From assembly GCA_963822115.1 (NCBI GenBank), contig CAWGGM010000004.1, positions 406,483 through 470,482 of the forward strand: a stretch of DNA of 64,000 bases, read 5' to 3'. A model generated the notes under the pieces. It was given only the letters and a program-made list of their open reading frames with translations. It did not search any database and was not told the origin of the DNA. This document shows, piece by piece, positions 54,212-64,000 of the stretch; positions within the stretch are counted from its first letter, which is position 1, and each line of letters begins with the position of its first letter. The DNA comes from CAWDXG01 sp963822115. GTDB taxonomy: Bacteria > Myxococcota_A > Polyangia > Polyangiales > Polyangiaceae. The position numbers and the translations under genes were made by a program.

Positions 54212-54772
54212 GTGACCACCCCGACAAGCTACTACCGCCGCCCGCTGGCTGCCCTGTGCGCCGCCGCGGCGTCTCTCGCCCTGCTGCTCGTCGGAGTGCA
54301 GGCCCACGCCGACGAACCGGTTCGCCCGCAGCGCCACAACGTCGGCGTGTACCCCCACACCTCGGCGCGCCTGCCGTTGTTCCTGGTGGGCGCAGGCACC
54401 ACCGCGCTCGCCTACGGCGCGGGCCTCGGCGCCTCGTATGCCTGGCCCACCGCACCCGGCGCGACCAATCTGCGCATCCCCGTCGCCGGTCCCTTCCTGG
54501 CTCTCGGCAAGACGGGCTGCGCGGCTAGTGACCCGGGCTGCAGCACGCTGGTCGTCGTGCTGCGCGCGATCCTCACGTCCATCGACGGCGTGGCACAGGT
54601 CGGCGGCCTCGGGGTCATCGGCGAAGCGTTGTTCCTGCCCACGACGATCGACACGCCGGCCGCACGCCGCCGGTTGGAGCGGCGACAAGCCGCCAGGAGC
54701 TTCGAGATCCACCCGGTTCCGATCGTGTCGGGCAGGGATGGTCTCGGTCTCGGCCTGGTCGGGCGCTTCTAG
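54212..54772 (+). CDS. Hypothetical exported protein
   Basis: A 186-residue protein with a signal peptide (LAALCAAAASLALLLVGVQAHA) and two more hydrophobic stretches (LPLFLVGAGTTALAYGAGLGASYAW, TLVVVLRAILTSIDGVAQVGGLGVIGEALF). AGGGGG lies four bases before GTG 54212. Its last codons are part of a 30-bp tandem duplication. No family was recognised. Confidence 0.6.
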   Translation: MTTPTSYYRRPLAALCAAAASLALLLVGVQAHADEPVRPQRHNVGVYPHTSARLPLFLVGAGTTALAYGAGLGASYAWPTAPGATNLRIPVAGPFLALGKTGCAASDPGCSTLVVVLRAILTSIDGVAQVGGLGVIGEALFLPTTIDTPAARRRLERRQAARSFEIHPVPIVSGRDGLGLGLVGRF

Positions 54773-54812
54773 CGTTCGCTCTGCCTGGTCGGGCGCTTCT
54801 AGCGTTCGCTCT
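54753..54812. repeat. Perfect 30-bp tandem duplication across a stop codon
   Basis: Two identical 30-base copies (54753-54782 and 54783-54812), each beginning GCCTGGTCGGGCGCTTCTAG. The first contains the end and TAG of the hypothetical gene; the second lies just downstream. Confidence 0.95.
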
Positions 54813-54878
54813 GCTTGCAGGTTTCCAGCGGCGACGGTGCGTGTTGCGCCCGCGTAGTCGAAGCGGCAGCGTGAGCCC

Positions 54879-56306
54879 ATGGCTCGCTTTCTGGTTCCGC
54901 TGCTGTTGGTGTGCGCAGGCGCGGTAGCCTGTGGCAGCTCGCACGACACTTCGACGAACGGCAAGGACTCGGGCGCGGCCGGCGCAGCCGCGGCCGCGGG
55001 AGCTGGCGGAGCCGACGGTGGCACCGCAGGAAGCGGCGGCGCTGCGGGAAATGATGGCGGCGCGGGCGCCGCGGGCTCGGCCGGCGCTGGCGGCAGCGCC
55101 ATCGACGGCGGTCTGCCAACGCAGGGCATCAGCACCTCGACGCTCTCGCTCGTCGAAACCGAGACGAACCTGGCCGTTGCGGACAACGGCTACGTCGCAG
55201 CCACCTGGATCGGCATCCAGCCGACGCAGCATTCGCACAGCGGCTACACGTTCAGCAAGGACGGCGGGCAGAGCTGGCTGCCACCGCAGAAGCTCGATGC
55301 CCCCGGCGGGCGCACCTCCAGCGATCCCGTCGTCGCGGCAGCGCCCGACTCGAGCTTCTACCTCGCCTGGATCGCGTTCCAGCGCGACGCGCAGGGCAAC
55401 CCGTACGACATGCGCGTGTACGTGTCGAAGGCCGCCGCGGGCGACACGACGTTCGGCGCGCCAGCGGATATCGCCGGAGCGATCGCCTCCGACGCCATCG
55501 ACAAGCCGTGGGTCACGGTGGCTCCGGACGGCACCGTGTACGTCACCTGGCTCGACACCGGCAACCAGTCGAAGAACCTGGCGCCACGCATGCGGGTCGC
55601 CGTCAGCGAGGACCAGGGACAGACCTGGAAGATCTACCCCATCGACAGCGGGCAGGGCGGCTTCCGCAACCTGATCTACCCGTGCGTCGACGACGTGACA
55701 GGTCGCGTCTACGTCACCTACCACCCCGGCGGCGGTATCGGTCTTCGTTGGAGCGACGACAAGGGTCAGACCTGGCCGGGGGCCACGGCGGTCGCATCCC
55801 AGTCCGATCCGCAGGCCATGTTCGACGATCCGACCTGCGCCGCCCACAACGGCGAGGTGTGGGTGGCCTACGGCATCGGCTCCGACCCATTCAGCGAGAC
55901 GGACAACGCGCGCTCCGACCACATCCGCGTGGCCTATTCCAGCGACGCCGGACAGAGCATCGCCGAGCGCTACTTCGCCGAGGACGCCACGGCGGGCACG
56001 AAGTTCATGCACGCGCAGATGGTGCGCGAAGCGGGCGGCGCTCTCGACATCCTGTACTACGCCGGAAGCGACAAGAACCCGGACCCTGCCGGGAGCGTGC
56101 GACTGACGCGCTCGACCGACAAGGGCAAGACATGGGCGACCAGCCTGGTGGTCCGGGCACCCATCACGTTCCTCACGACGCGAGGCGACCAGCGCTGGCT
56201 GGGCGACTACATCGGGCTGGCGGCCCACGGCGGCAAGGCCTACGGCAGCTTCGCCGACAACGTCTCCGGCACCTCGCACATCAACGTCTTCTCGCACTCG
56301 TTGTGA
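54879..56306 (+). CDS. Sialidase-like BNR/Asp-box lipoprotein
   Basis: A 475-residue lipoprotein (LLLVCAGAVAC, Cys18) with a Gly/Ala linker (residues 31-75) and a six-bladed-propeller-like domain. Asp-box motifs recur: SKDGGQSW, SEDQGQTW, SDDKGQTW, SSDAGQS and STDKGKTW. This pattern occurs in sialidases and other exo-acting or binding beta-propellers. The catalytic Arg triad and Tyr/Glu pair of true sialidases cannot be assigned with certainty, so activity is open. Confidence 0.82.
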   Translation: MARFLVPLLLVCAGAVACGSSHDTSTNGKDSGAAGAAAAAGAGGADGGTAGSGGAAGNDGGAGAAGSAGAGGSAIDGGLPTQGISTSTLSLVETETNLAVADNGYVAATWIGIQPTQHSHSGYTFSKDGGQSWLPPQKLDAPGGRTSSDPVVAAAPDSSFYLAWIAFQRDAQGNPYDMRVYVSKAAAGDTTFGAPADIAGAIASDAIDKPWVTVAPDGTVYVTWLDTGNQSKNLAPRMRVAVSEDQGQTWKIYPIDSGQGGFRNLIYPCVDDVTGRVYVTYHPGGGIGLRWSDDKGQTWPGATAVASQSDPQAMFDDPTCAAHNGEVWVAYGIGSDPFSETDNARSDHIRVAYSSDAGQSIAERYFAEDATAGTKFMHAQMVREAGGALDILYYAGSDKNPDPAGSVRLTRSTDKGKTWATSLVVRAPITFLTTRGDQRWLGDYIGLAAHGGKAYGSFADNVSGTSHINVFSHSL

Positions 56307-56486
56307 TCCCACCCACCGTGCCGACCCGTGAAACAGTCGAAACGTTGCACGGGCGCGCGGGGCTCGCGGCGACCCCGGGGCCGACGCATCGCGACAGGCA
56401 GGAATCCCGCGGTGATCAGCCGAGCCAAAATCCGGGGTGCGGAATGCGCCCAGGCATGATACGAGGCCTGTGATGGAGGTCGCGCG

Positions 56487-58160
<1,674 letters not shown>

Positions 58161-58169
58161 GCGCCGCCT

Positions 58170-59129
58170 TCAGTACGCGACGACGCGTATCCGCGGTCCC
58201 GCGCTGACCGTCACCTCCCGGGCGCGCAGCACATCGCCGTCGAGCACGTACGGGCCGCCCTGCCCCGGGAAGCGCACGCTGAAGCGCTGCACCAGATCGT
58301 CGAAATTCCCCGCGCCGACCAGCGGGCGGCCGAGAAGCACGCGCGGGGCCTGCGGGCCGAGCCGGCGCGTGTCGAGCGGTGAAGCTACCAGGTGTGGCCA
58401 ATCGGGATCCTCGGCGGCGCGATGGTTCACGTACATGTGCAGTCCCAGGTCCTTGACCACCGACGCCATGATCAAGCTGTAGCCGCGGGGCTCGAGCTCG
58501 CGACCGTCCACGGACACGGTGCAGGGCAGCGGTTCGAGGACACTCTGCGAATAGGCATCTCCGACAACCGAGCCCACGAAGATGCGCGCCACGATGCGCG
58601 CGGCCGCCGCGTAGCCGCCTGCGCCCGCCGCGTAGTAGCAATCGAAGAACCGGGCCACCAACCCGGTACCGAACATGAACCCCACCCGGCTCGCGCCGCC
58701 CGTCTCGTGCACGCGCAGGGTCGGATGCTCGACCGGCGGCGGCAACGCTCCACCGAGAACCGCGCGCCGGACCGTCGAAAGCAGGTCGCTCCCGTGTCCG
58801 AAGTTCCGGGCGACGGTCGCCACGGTACCGGCGGGGGCGAAGATCAGCGTCGGCAGGTCCCGACCTGCGTAGGCCCGGGAGAGGGCGGTGACCCCGGACA
58901 TGAAGGTGCCATCCCCGCCGCACAGCACGACCCGCTCTGCTCGGAGCTCCGCAATCCGTTCCGCGACCAGCTCGAGCTCGTCCAGGTGGCGGGTGACCCA
59001 GAGCCAGGCCCGGCCCGACGCCAGCATCTCGACGCGGCCCAGCAGCCGCGACCCGCCCCGGCCCATCCGATGGGCGTTCGCGTTGACGATCAAGTGGGTC
59101 GCGTTGACCTCGCGATGACGTGCTATCAC
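58170..59129 (-). CDS. Diacylglycerol-kinase-family lipid kinase-like protein
   Basis: A 319-residue protein with the DAGK catalytic motif LCGGDGTFMSGVTAL and the region LIFAPAGTVATVARNFG, then the C-terminal beta-sandwich of YegS/DgkB-like lipid kinases (GFMFGTGLVARFFDCYY...). In the family it phosphorylates a lipid with ATP; the substrate here is unknown. GTG 59129 precedes THLIVNANAHRMG, the usual beta-1 start. It is divergent from the HEAT lipoprotein gene with 8 bases between the starts. Confidence 0.82.
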   Translation of the reverse strand: MIARHREVNATHLIVNANAHRMGRGGSRLLGRVEMLASGRAWLWVTRHLDELELVAERIAELRAERVVLCGGDGTFMSGVTALSRAYAGRDLPTLIFAPAGTVATVARNFGHGSDLLSTVRRAVLGGALPPPVEHPTLRVHETGGASRVGFMFGTGLVARFFDCYYAAGAGGYAAAARIVARIFVGSVVGDAYSQSVLEPLPCTVSVDGRELEPRGYSLIMASVVKDLGLHMYVNHRAAEDPDWPHLVASPLDTRRLGPQAPRVLLGRPLVGAGNFDDLVQRFSVRFPGQGGPYVLDGDVLRAREVTVSAGPRIRVVAY

Positions 59130-59137
59130 CGGGTGCG

Positions 59138-60427
59138 ATGTCTCGATGGCTTGTCGTAGCACTGGCAGCGGCCAGCACTGTAGCCTGCGGTACGGCCTCC
59201 GTGGTGCAGACCGCCCTACACGGCGACCTCGCACAGCTCAAGCGGCAGATCAGCGAAACCCAGAAGAAAGGCGCTCTGGACCGCTCGACCTCGCTCCAGC
59301 TGGCTACCGCCGTCGCCGGACGCGAGCTCCGGTCGTCGAAGGGGCCGGCCGCCGTAGACCGGGTGGATGCACTCCGGGCCTGCGCCGGGTCGCTGGAGCC
59401 GGTCCTGCGCGAACGCGCTTCGAAACCCGACGATGTCGGCGCCCGGTCGGCGCTGCTCCTTGTCGACCTCGGGCGTCTGGACCGGGCGGATCTGGTCCAG
59501 CGCTACTCCGAGGCCTCCAGCGGTGCGTGGCGCGCGGTCGCCGCGCGCTCGGCGACCGGCCCGCGCGACGGCCGCCTGCGGCGCCACTTCCTCGTCGATG
59601 GTGATCAGCGCGTCCGCAAGGCAGCCCTCAGGGCTTCGCTCGAAGCCAAGGACCCAGCCGATCTGGACGCGCTGCTCGACGCGGCCCGGCTGGATCCCAA
59701 TCCGCTGCTCCGGAGCCTCGCGGTGCGCGGTGTGGGCGCAATCGGCGGGCAACGAGCGGTGTTGGCACTGAAGGACCTGTGGGCACACAGCGGCGACACG
59801 GCGCGACAATCCATCGTCGATGCCTGGGCGATGCCTGCGCTGTACGGCGCGGGAGGGGCCGACGAGCTGCGCAATATCGCGGAAAGCGGCGGGTCGCTCG
59901 CGGCCATCGCGGCCGCCGAGGCGCTGTCACGCAAGCCCGGCGAGGACGCCCAGCTGGGCGCCACCTTGCTGGCCCGGGCCATCAAGGACGGCACGAATAC
60001 CGAACGGCGGCTGGCCATCCAGGTGGCCCCGGTCACCGACGGCGACGTGCAGAAGGCCCTGGCGGCGGCGACGAAAGACACCGACCCCGACATCCGGGTA
60101 ATGGCGCTGGCCCGCTCGCTGGGCGTGCCGGCAGGGCGGAAAAACGCCACGAAGGAGCTGGAGAAGCTCGCGGCGGGCAAGGGGCTCGTCGCAATCCAGG
60201 CGCGCGCCGCGCTGGCGGCTGCACACGATGCGAAGGTGTCGGGCGAGCTGTCCCGACAGCTCGGCTCGAAGAGCCCGGCCCAGCGGCGCCTGGCCGCGCT
60301 CGGCCTGATCCGGCTCGGAGACTACTCCCGGGCCGCCACCGCGCTCGGCGACGACGACCCCGACGTGCGCACCTCGACGGCGTGTTCGATGCTGGCGATC
60401 GCACGCGACAAGCGGCACGGTCATTGA
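59138..60427 (+). CDS. HEAT-repeat lipoprotein
   Basis: A 429-residue lipoprotein (MSRWLVVALAAASTVAC, Cys17) followed by alpha-helical HEAT-like repeats (DGDQRVRKAALRASLEAKDPADLDALLDAARLDPNPLLRSLAVRGVGAIGGQRAVLAL..., LAAATKDTDPDIRVMALARSL). The repeats form a solenoid scaffold. The gene ends 33 bases before tatT and may belong to the TRAP cluster. The specific function is unknown. Confidence 0.78.
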   Translation: MSRWLVVALAAASTVACGTASVVQTALHGDLAQLKRQISETQKKGALDRSTSLQLATAVAGRELRSSKGPAAVDRVDALRACAGSLEPVLRERASKPDDVGARSALLLVDLGRLDRADLVQRYSEASSGAWRAVAARSATGPRDGRLRRHFLVDGDQRVRKAALRASLEAKDPADLDALLDAARLDPNPLLRSLAVRGVGAIGGQRAVLALKDLWAHSGDTARQSIVDAWAMPALYGAGGADELRNIAESGGSLAAIAAAEALSRKPGEDAQLGATLLARAIKDGTNTERRLAIQVAPVTDGDVQKALAAATKDTDPDIRVMALARSLGVPAGRKNATKELEKLAAGKGLVAIQARAALAAAHDAKVSGELSRQLGSKSPAQRRLAALGLIRLGDYSRAATALGDDDPDVRTSTACSMLAIARDKRHGH

Positions 60428-60435
60428 ATTCTGCG

Positions 60436-60455
60436 GCCGGCACCTGTATGCCGGC
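60436..60455 (+). promoter_or_regulatory. Hairpin just before the tatT start
   Basis: GCCGGCA and TGCCGGC form a perfect stem with a 6-base loop, ending 5 bases before the ATG where a Shine-Dalgarno would be expected. It might limit initiation. Confidence 0.4.
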
Positions 60456-60460
60456 GCATC

Positions 60461-61387
60461 ATGAGCTTCCTGCGAGGGACGGCGGCGGCGGGCCTGCTCC
60501 TGGCGCTGACCATGGGGTCGACCGGCTGCATCAAGAAGATGCTCCTGGATGGGCAAATCAAGGGCACCCGGCAAGGGTCCGGAGCTGTCAACACGCTGCA
60601 GGACTACGAGGTGGCCAACACGATCGCCTTCGCTGGTCTGGGGCAGATGGAGGGCATGCACAAGCTGGCCCCCGACAACACCGACGCCCTGTTCATGCTC
60701 ACCAAGTCGTGGAGCGGCGCTTCGTTTGCCTTCATCGAAGACAAATACGAACAGGCCTACGAGAAGGGCGACGACGTGATGGCCCAGTACGAGCTCATGC
60801 GGGCTCGGGCTGCCTATCAGCGCGCGATCTTCTACGGCGTCGAACTCCTGTCGCACCACGCCAAGGGCTTCAAGGCGGCCGAGCGCAACCAGGCCACGAT
60901 CCACAAGTGGCTCACCGACAACTTCACCGACAAGGACCAGGCGGAAGATCTGCTCTGGACCGGCTATGCCTGGGTGTCGAACGTCGGCGTGTCGAAGGAC
61001 GTGCCCGCGGTCGTGGGCAACCTGTATGTCGGCATCGAGATGATCAAGCGGTCGGTCGCGCTCGACGACACGCTGGACCACGCGATGGGCCACACGATTC
61101 TCGGCGCGTACTACGCGAGCTTCAAGCAGTTCAAGAAGAGCAAGGCCGAGTTCGACCGGGCACTGCAGCTCACCGGCGGCAAGTTCCTTCCGGTCAAGCT
61201 CAACTACGCCACGCGCTACTACTGCGCGAAGAGCGACAAGGCCGACTACATGAAGATGCTCAACGAGGTTCTAGCGGCGGGCGACACGATGCCGAATGCC
61301 CGGCTCCAGAACGTCATCGCCAAGCGGCGAGCCCGCCGCTACCTGGGCAACAGCATCTGGCAGGAAGAGTGCGGGTTCACGCAGTAG
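60461..61387 (+). CDS. TRAP-associated TatT-like lipoprotein
   Basis: A 308-residue lipoprotein (LLLALTMGSTGC) of the TRAP transporter T-component family: helical, TPR-like (TIAFAGLGQMEGMHKLAPDNTDALFMLTKSWSGASFAFIEDKYEQAYEKGDD, KQFKKSKAEFDRALQLTGGKFLPVKLNYATRYYC). TatT partners of DctP-type proteins were first described in Treponema and are thought to form a pore-bearing trimer that helps ligand reach the binding protein. Position next to dctP supports the call. Confidence 0.88.
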   Translation: MSFLRGTAAAGLLLALTMGSTGCIKKMLLDGQIKGTRQGSGAVNTLQDYEVANTIAFAGLGQMEGMHKLAPDNTDALFMLTKSWSGASFAFIEDKYEQAYEKGDDVMAQYELMRARAAYQRAIFYGVELLSHHAKGFKAAERNQATIHKWLTDNFTDKDQAEDLLWTGYAWVSNVGVSKDVPAVVGNLYVGIEMIKRSVALDDTLDHAMGHTILGAYYASFKQFKKSKAEFDRALQLTGGKFLPVKLNYATRYYCAKSDKADYMKMLNEVLAAGDTMPNARLQNVIAKRRARRYLGNSIWQEECGFTQ

Positions 61388-61549
61388 GCAGGCTCGTCAG
61401 CGCACGACCTGCACGGACTATCAGTCTTTATTGCGGTAGCCCCTGCTTTTTTTTCGGGTACTGATTGATCGATTTCACGGACTGGCCCGTCTGACTCAAG
61501 CTGACCGCCCCCCCGGGCGCACAACGGACTAGGTAGGAGGTTGTCGGAC

Positions 61550-62533
61550 ATGATCCGAAGGATTACCGCCGCGGTATTTGTCGCGGTTTTCGTCGTACTG
61601 GGCACTGCAACCGCAGCGCAAGCCAAGACGACTCTCAAGATGGCGACACTCGCTCCGCCACGCAGCCCCTGGGGCAACGTCTTCAGGACCTGGGCGAAGG
61701 CGATCAAGAAGAAGACCCACGGCGAAGTCCACGTGGTCTGGCTGTGGAACGGCACTGCCGGTCCGGAAAAGTCGGTAGTGGGCAAGATCCGCTCCGGCCA
61801 GCTGGGCGGCGCGGCCATCACCGGCGTGGGCCTCTCGGCGATCGACAAGGGGATCATCGGACTGCAGATGCCCGGCGCCTTCAACAGCTGGGCCGCGCTC
61901 GACAAGGCCCGCAACAAGCTGAAGCCCGCGTTCGAGAAGAAGCTCGAGTCCCAGGGTTTCATCCTCGGTGGCTTCGGTGACGTGGGCATCGGCCGCGTGA
62001 TGTCGCGAGGCTTCGCGGTGAAGATGCCGACCGACCTGCGCGGCAAGCATCCCGGCGACATCGCCGACGACATTATCGGCCCCAAGATCTACGCGGTCAT
62101 CGGCGGAGTGACGCCGGTGCCCTCGAGCGTCGTGGGCTTCCTGCCGAAGCTGAACAGCGGCGCGATCGACGTGATGAACACGCCGTCGCTGGCGGCCGAG
62201 CAGCTGCAGTGGGCCTCTCGCCTCGACCACATCAACACCGCCAAGACGTATTTCAGCATCGGCGCGGTGGTGATGAGCGCCAAGCAGCTCAAGAAGATGC
62301 CGGCGGACCAGCGCAAAATCGTCACCGAGACGGGTCATCTCGCAGCGAAGGCGCTGACCCGGCGCATCCGTGCCGCGGACCACGCCGCGTTCGGGCGTCT
62401 CAAGAAGAAGATGAGCGTCCATAATCCCACGGCAGCCGAGAACGCCGCGTGGAAGAAGGTGTTCAAGAAGGCCTGCCTGCGCCTGAAGAGCGCCATTCCG
62501 GGCGGAGTGCTCTCGAAAATCGGCGCCTGCTAG
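61550..62533 (+). CDS. TRAP transporter periplasmic binding protein (DctP/TatP type)
   Basis: A 327-residue exported protein with a signal peptide (AAVFVAVFVVLGTATAAQA before KTTL) and the DctP fold: LKMATLAPPRSPWGNVFRTWAKAIKKKTHGEVHVVWLWNG, KIRSGQLGGAAITGVGLS and SGAIDVMNTPSLAAEQLQWAS. It captures a substrate, usually an organic acid, for the DctQM permease. AGGAGG lies 9 bases before ATG 61550. A terminator follows at 62577. The ligand is unknown; the T-partner suggests a less typical one. Confidence 0.92.
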   Translation: MIRRITAAVFVAVFVVLGTATAAQAKTTLKMATLAPPRSPWGNVFRTWAKAIKKKTHGEVHVVWLWNGTAGPEKSVVGKIRSGQLGGAAITGVGLSAIDKGIIGLQMPGAFNSWAALDKARNKLKPAFEKKLESQGFILGGFGDVGIGRVMSRGFAVKMPTDLRGKHPGDIADDIIGPKIYAVIGGVTPVPSSVVGFLPKLNSGAIDVMNTPSLAAEQLQWASRLDHINTAKTYFSIGAVVMSAKQLKKMPADQRKIVTETGHLAAKALTRRIRAADHAAFGRLKKKMSVHNPTAAENAAWKKVFKKACLRLKSAIPGGVLSKIGAC

Positions 62534-62576
62534 GACCGTTGTCGGGGCCGACAAAGCCCGGGAGCGAACACACGAC

Positions 62577-62612
62577 GGGCCGGTCCGGACAGGACCGGCC
62601 CGACGCTTTTTG
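62577..62612 (+). terminator. Intrinsic terminator after dctP
   Basis: GGGCCGGTCC and GGACCGGCCC form a perfect 10-bp stem, loop GGACA, then a T5 run at 62607-62611. It separates the binding protein from the permease gene, so permease expression is either attenuated or from its own promoter. Confidence 0.9.
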
Positions 62613-62676
62613 TACCCGCGACGAAAGAGGCGCGTGACGCGCACCCCCAATCCGGAATAACGTCCCTCTTTCGTAG

Positions 62677-64000
62677 ATGGCCGACGAGCACAAGCCCGAC
62701 GACCCGGAAGAAGGCGGGGCCGGAAACCGGCGCTCCGATCGATCCCCGGATTCGGCTGGATCGGCAGCCGGAAGCGCCGGTTCCGACCAGGAGGAGGCGG
62801 AGAGCTCCGACTCCGACGCCGACGCCGACGCGAAGGACGCCGAAGCCGACGCCGACGCGAAGGACGCCGAAGCCGACGCCGACGCGAAGGACGCCGACGC
62901 GAAGGACGCCGACGAGCCGGCAGCGGAGCACCAGGGTCCAGGCGAGCCCCCCAGCTCCAACGGCGAGCCACCGGCCGAGGCCGCCGCGTGGGGACGACCG
63001 CTAGCGCGCCTGGACCACGCCTGGACGACCTTCGAGGCGTACCTGTGCGCAATCGTGCTGCTGCTCGAGGTCATCTCGCTATCGCTGTGGGTGGTTCTCA
63101 AAGGCATGGCCTCGCCGCCCGACAGCGGCAACATGGCCGGCGTCGTTCTGCGCGGGCTGCTAGGCGCGGTGGTGCTCGGCACGCTCGGCTACATGATCCC
63201 GAAGAAGTGGGGCACGAACGCACGCCGCATCGGCGCTTCGATCGGCTTCTTCGCTGGCTTCCTCGTGGCCAAGCTGTGGGCGCGCGTAGGCATCGACTAT
63301 TCGTCCAACCTGCTCAACTGGTTCCAGCAGGCCTCGGCGCTCACGCTGCTCGGCGGTCTCGGACTGCGCGACGTGGGCAAACGCCTGACGCTGCTCCTCG
63401 CCTTGCTCGGCGGTTCGCTTGCGACCGCGGCGGGCAAGCACATCACCATCGACCTCATCACGCGCTTTCTCAAGCCCAAGGCGCGGCTGCCCGTGGTGGT
63501 CGTGGGCTGGGTCGGCGCATCGCTAATCTGCTTCACCTCGGCGTGGGGGTCTTCGACCGCATCGCAATCGAAGGATTCGGCGCGCCCGCAGAGGCCACCG
63601 CCGGACAGAAGCTCAAGCAGGTGGCCAAGGGTCTGGACGAGGACTGGTTCATCCTCCGCAAGCAGGTGGACCTGGACTTCACGTCGTTCCCGCACGTGGT
63701 CAAGGGCCAGACCTATTCCGACTGGCTGACAGGCAAGGAGTGGAACGCCTGGCTGGACAGCCACGGCTTCATCAAGCGCTACGGCAAGGACAAGGTCAAG
63801 GAATCTGCGGCTGCCCGAGGATGCCAAGCGCTCGCCGATCGTAGTCGTTCCGGACCTGGGCGAACCGCGCGGGAGAGCTGGTCAGCGCAGCGAACCTCGT
63901 CTTCCCGTTGGGCCTCTTCATTATTGCCGTGCGCTTCCTGCTCCTCACGCTTCTGGCAATCAGCGGACACATGTCGATAGAGCCCGAAGCTGAAGGGGCC
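62677..64000 (+). CDS. TRAP small-permease (DctQ-like) protein, broken by three frameshifts, 3' end open
   Basis: The protein starts with an acidic repeat tail (ADADAKDAE x3), then DctQ-like helices (FEAYLCAIVLLLEVISLSLWVVL, GFLVAKLWARVGIDYSSNLLNWFQQASALTLLGGLGLR, LPVVVVGWVGASLICFTSAW). At the G5 run 63545-63549 the frame shifts (about one base missing) to VFDRIAIEGFGAPAEATAGQKL...; near 63804 it shifts again (KELRLPEDAKRSPIVVVPDLGEPRG) and near 63873 a third time (ELVSAANLVFPLGLFIIAVRFLLLTLLAISGHM, the last helix). No stop is reached before 64000. Either the end of this sequence has indel errors or the gene is decaying. Confidence 0.75.

Noticed and set aside
61430..61455. T8 run after tatT considered as an intrinsic terminator.
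   Set aside because: Only a weak 3-4 bp stem precedes it, so termination is doubtful.

Overview
The window is about 64 kb of very GC-rich DNA with long genes, GTG/TTG starts and many secreted lipoproteins carrying Gly/Ala/Ser linkers or Cys-rich repeats. It also carries an alternative complex III plus caa3-type oxidase operon, a membrane Ser/Thr kinase and a TRAP-T system. This combination suggests a myxobacterium-like member of the Myxococcota (Polyangiales type). That is inferred from content; there is no rRNA gene to prove it. No phage, IS element or CRISPR array was seen. || Layout. 1-15 kb is surface and membrane biology: a Cys-rich secreted protein, an APC permease with a USP tail, a TIG/kelch lipoprotein with an outer-membrane protein, a GH18 lipoprotein, a membrane Ser/Thr kinase (frameshifted), a Cys-rich GTGGY-repeat lipoprotein and a spermidine-synthase-like membrane protein (frameshifted). 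15-21.8 kb is mostly poorly characterised: a beta-propeller lipoprotein, a DUF347 membrane protein, an ankyrin-like protein next to a truncated gene, and a lipoprotein with tandem Cys-rich repeats. 21.8-28.8 kb (minus strand) holds a sugar-type ABC importer whose binding protein is fused to a permease, then carB and a degenerate receiver protein. 29-30.7 kb is rpmI-rplT-pheS. || 30.7-33.7 kb is a small accessory island built of GACCGC-type repeat arrays, a VapBC pair, two four-helix-bundle (S23/Avd-like) genes whose ribosome-binding sites lie inside hairpins, a remnant of one such gene, and a nucleotidyltransferase pair. It is the most unusual part of the window. An ABC exporter and a sigma-70 family factor follow. 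|| 38-51 kb is a long electron-transfer operon: ActA, ActB, ActC, an ActD-ActE fusion, ActF, a membrane cytochrome c, then CoxB (with a fused cytochrome c domain), CoxA, CoxC (with a large Ala/Pro-rich insertion) and CoxD. Together they would pass electrons from quinol through cytochrome c to oxygen. 51-64 kb carries a PBP4-type carboxypeptidase, a peptide-type binding protein, a sialidase-like lipoprotein, pyrG, a diacylglycerol-kinase-like protein, a HEAT lipoprotein, and a TRAP cluster (TatT, DctP, DctQ-like) whose last gene is broken by several frameshifts and runs off the end.
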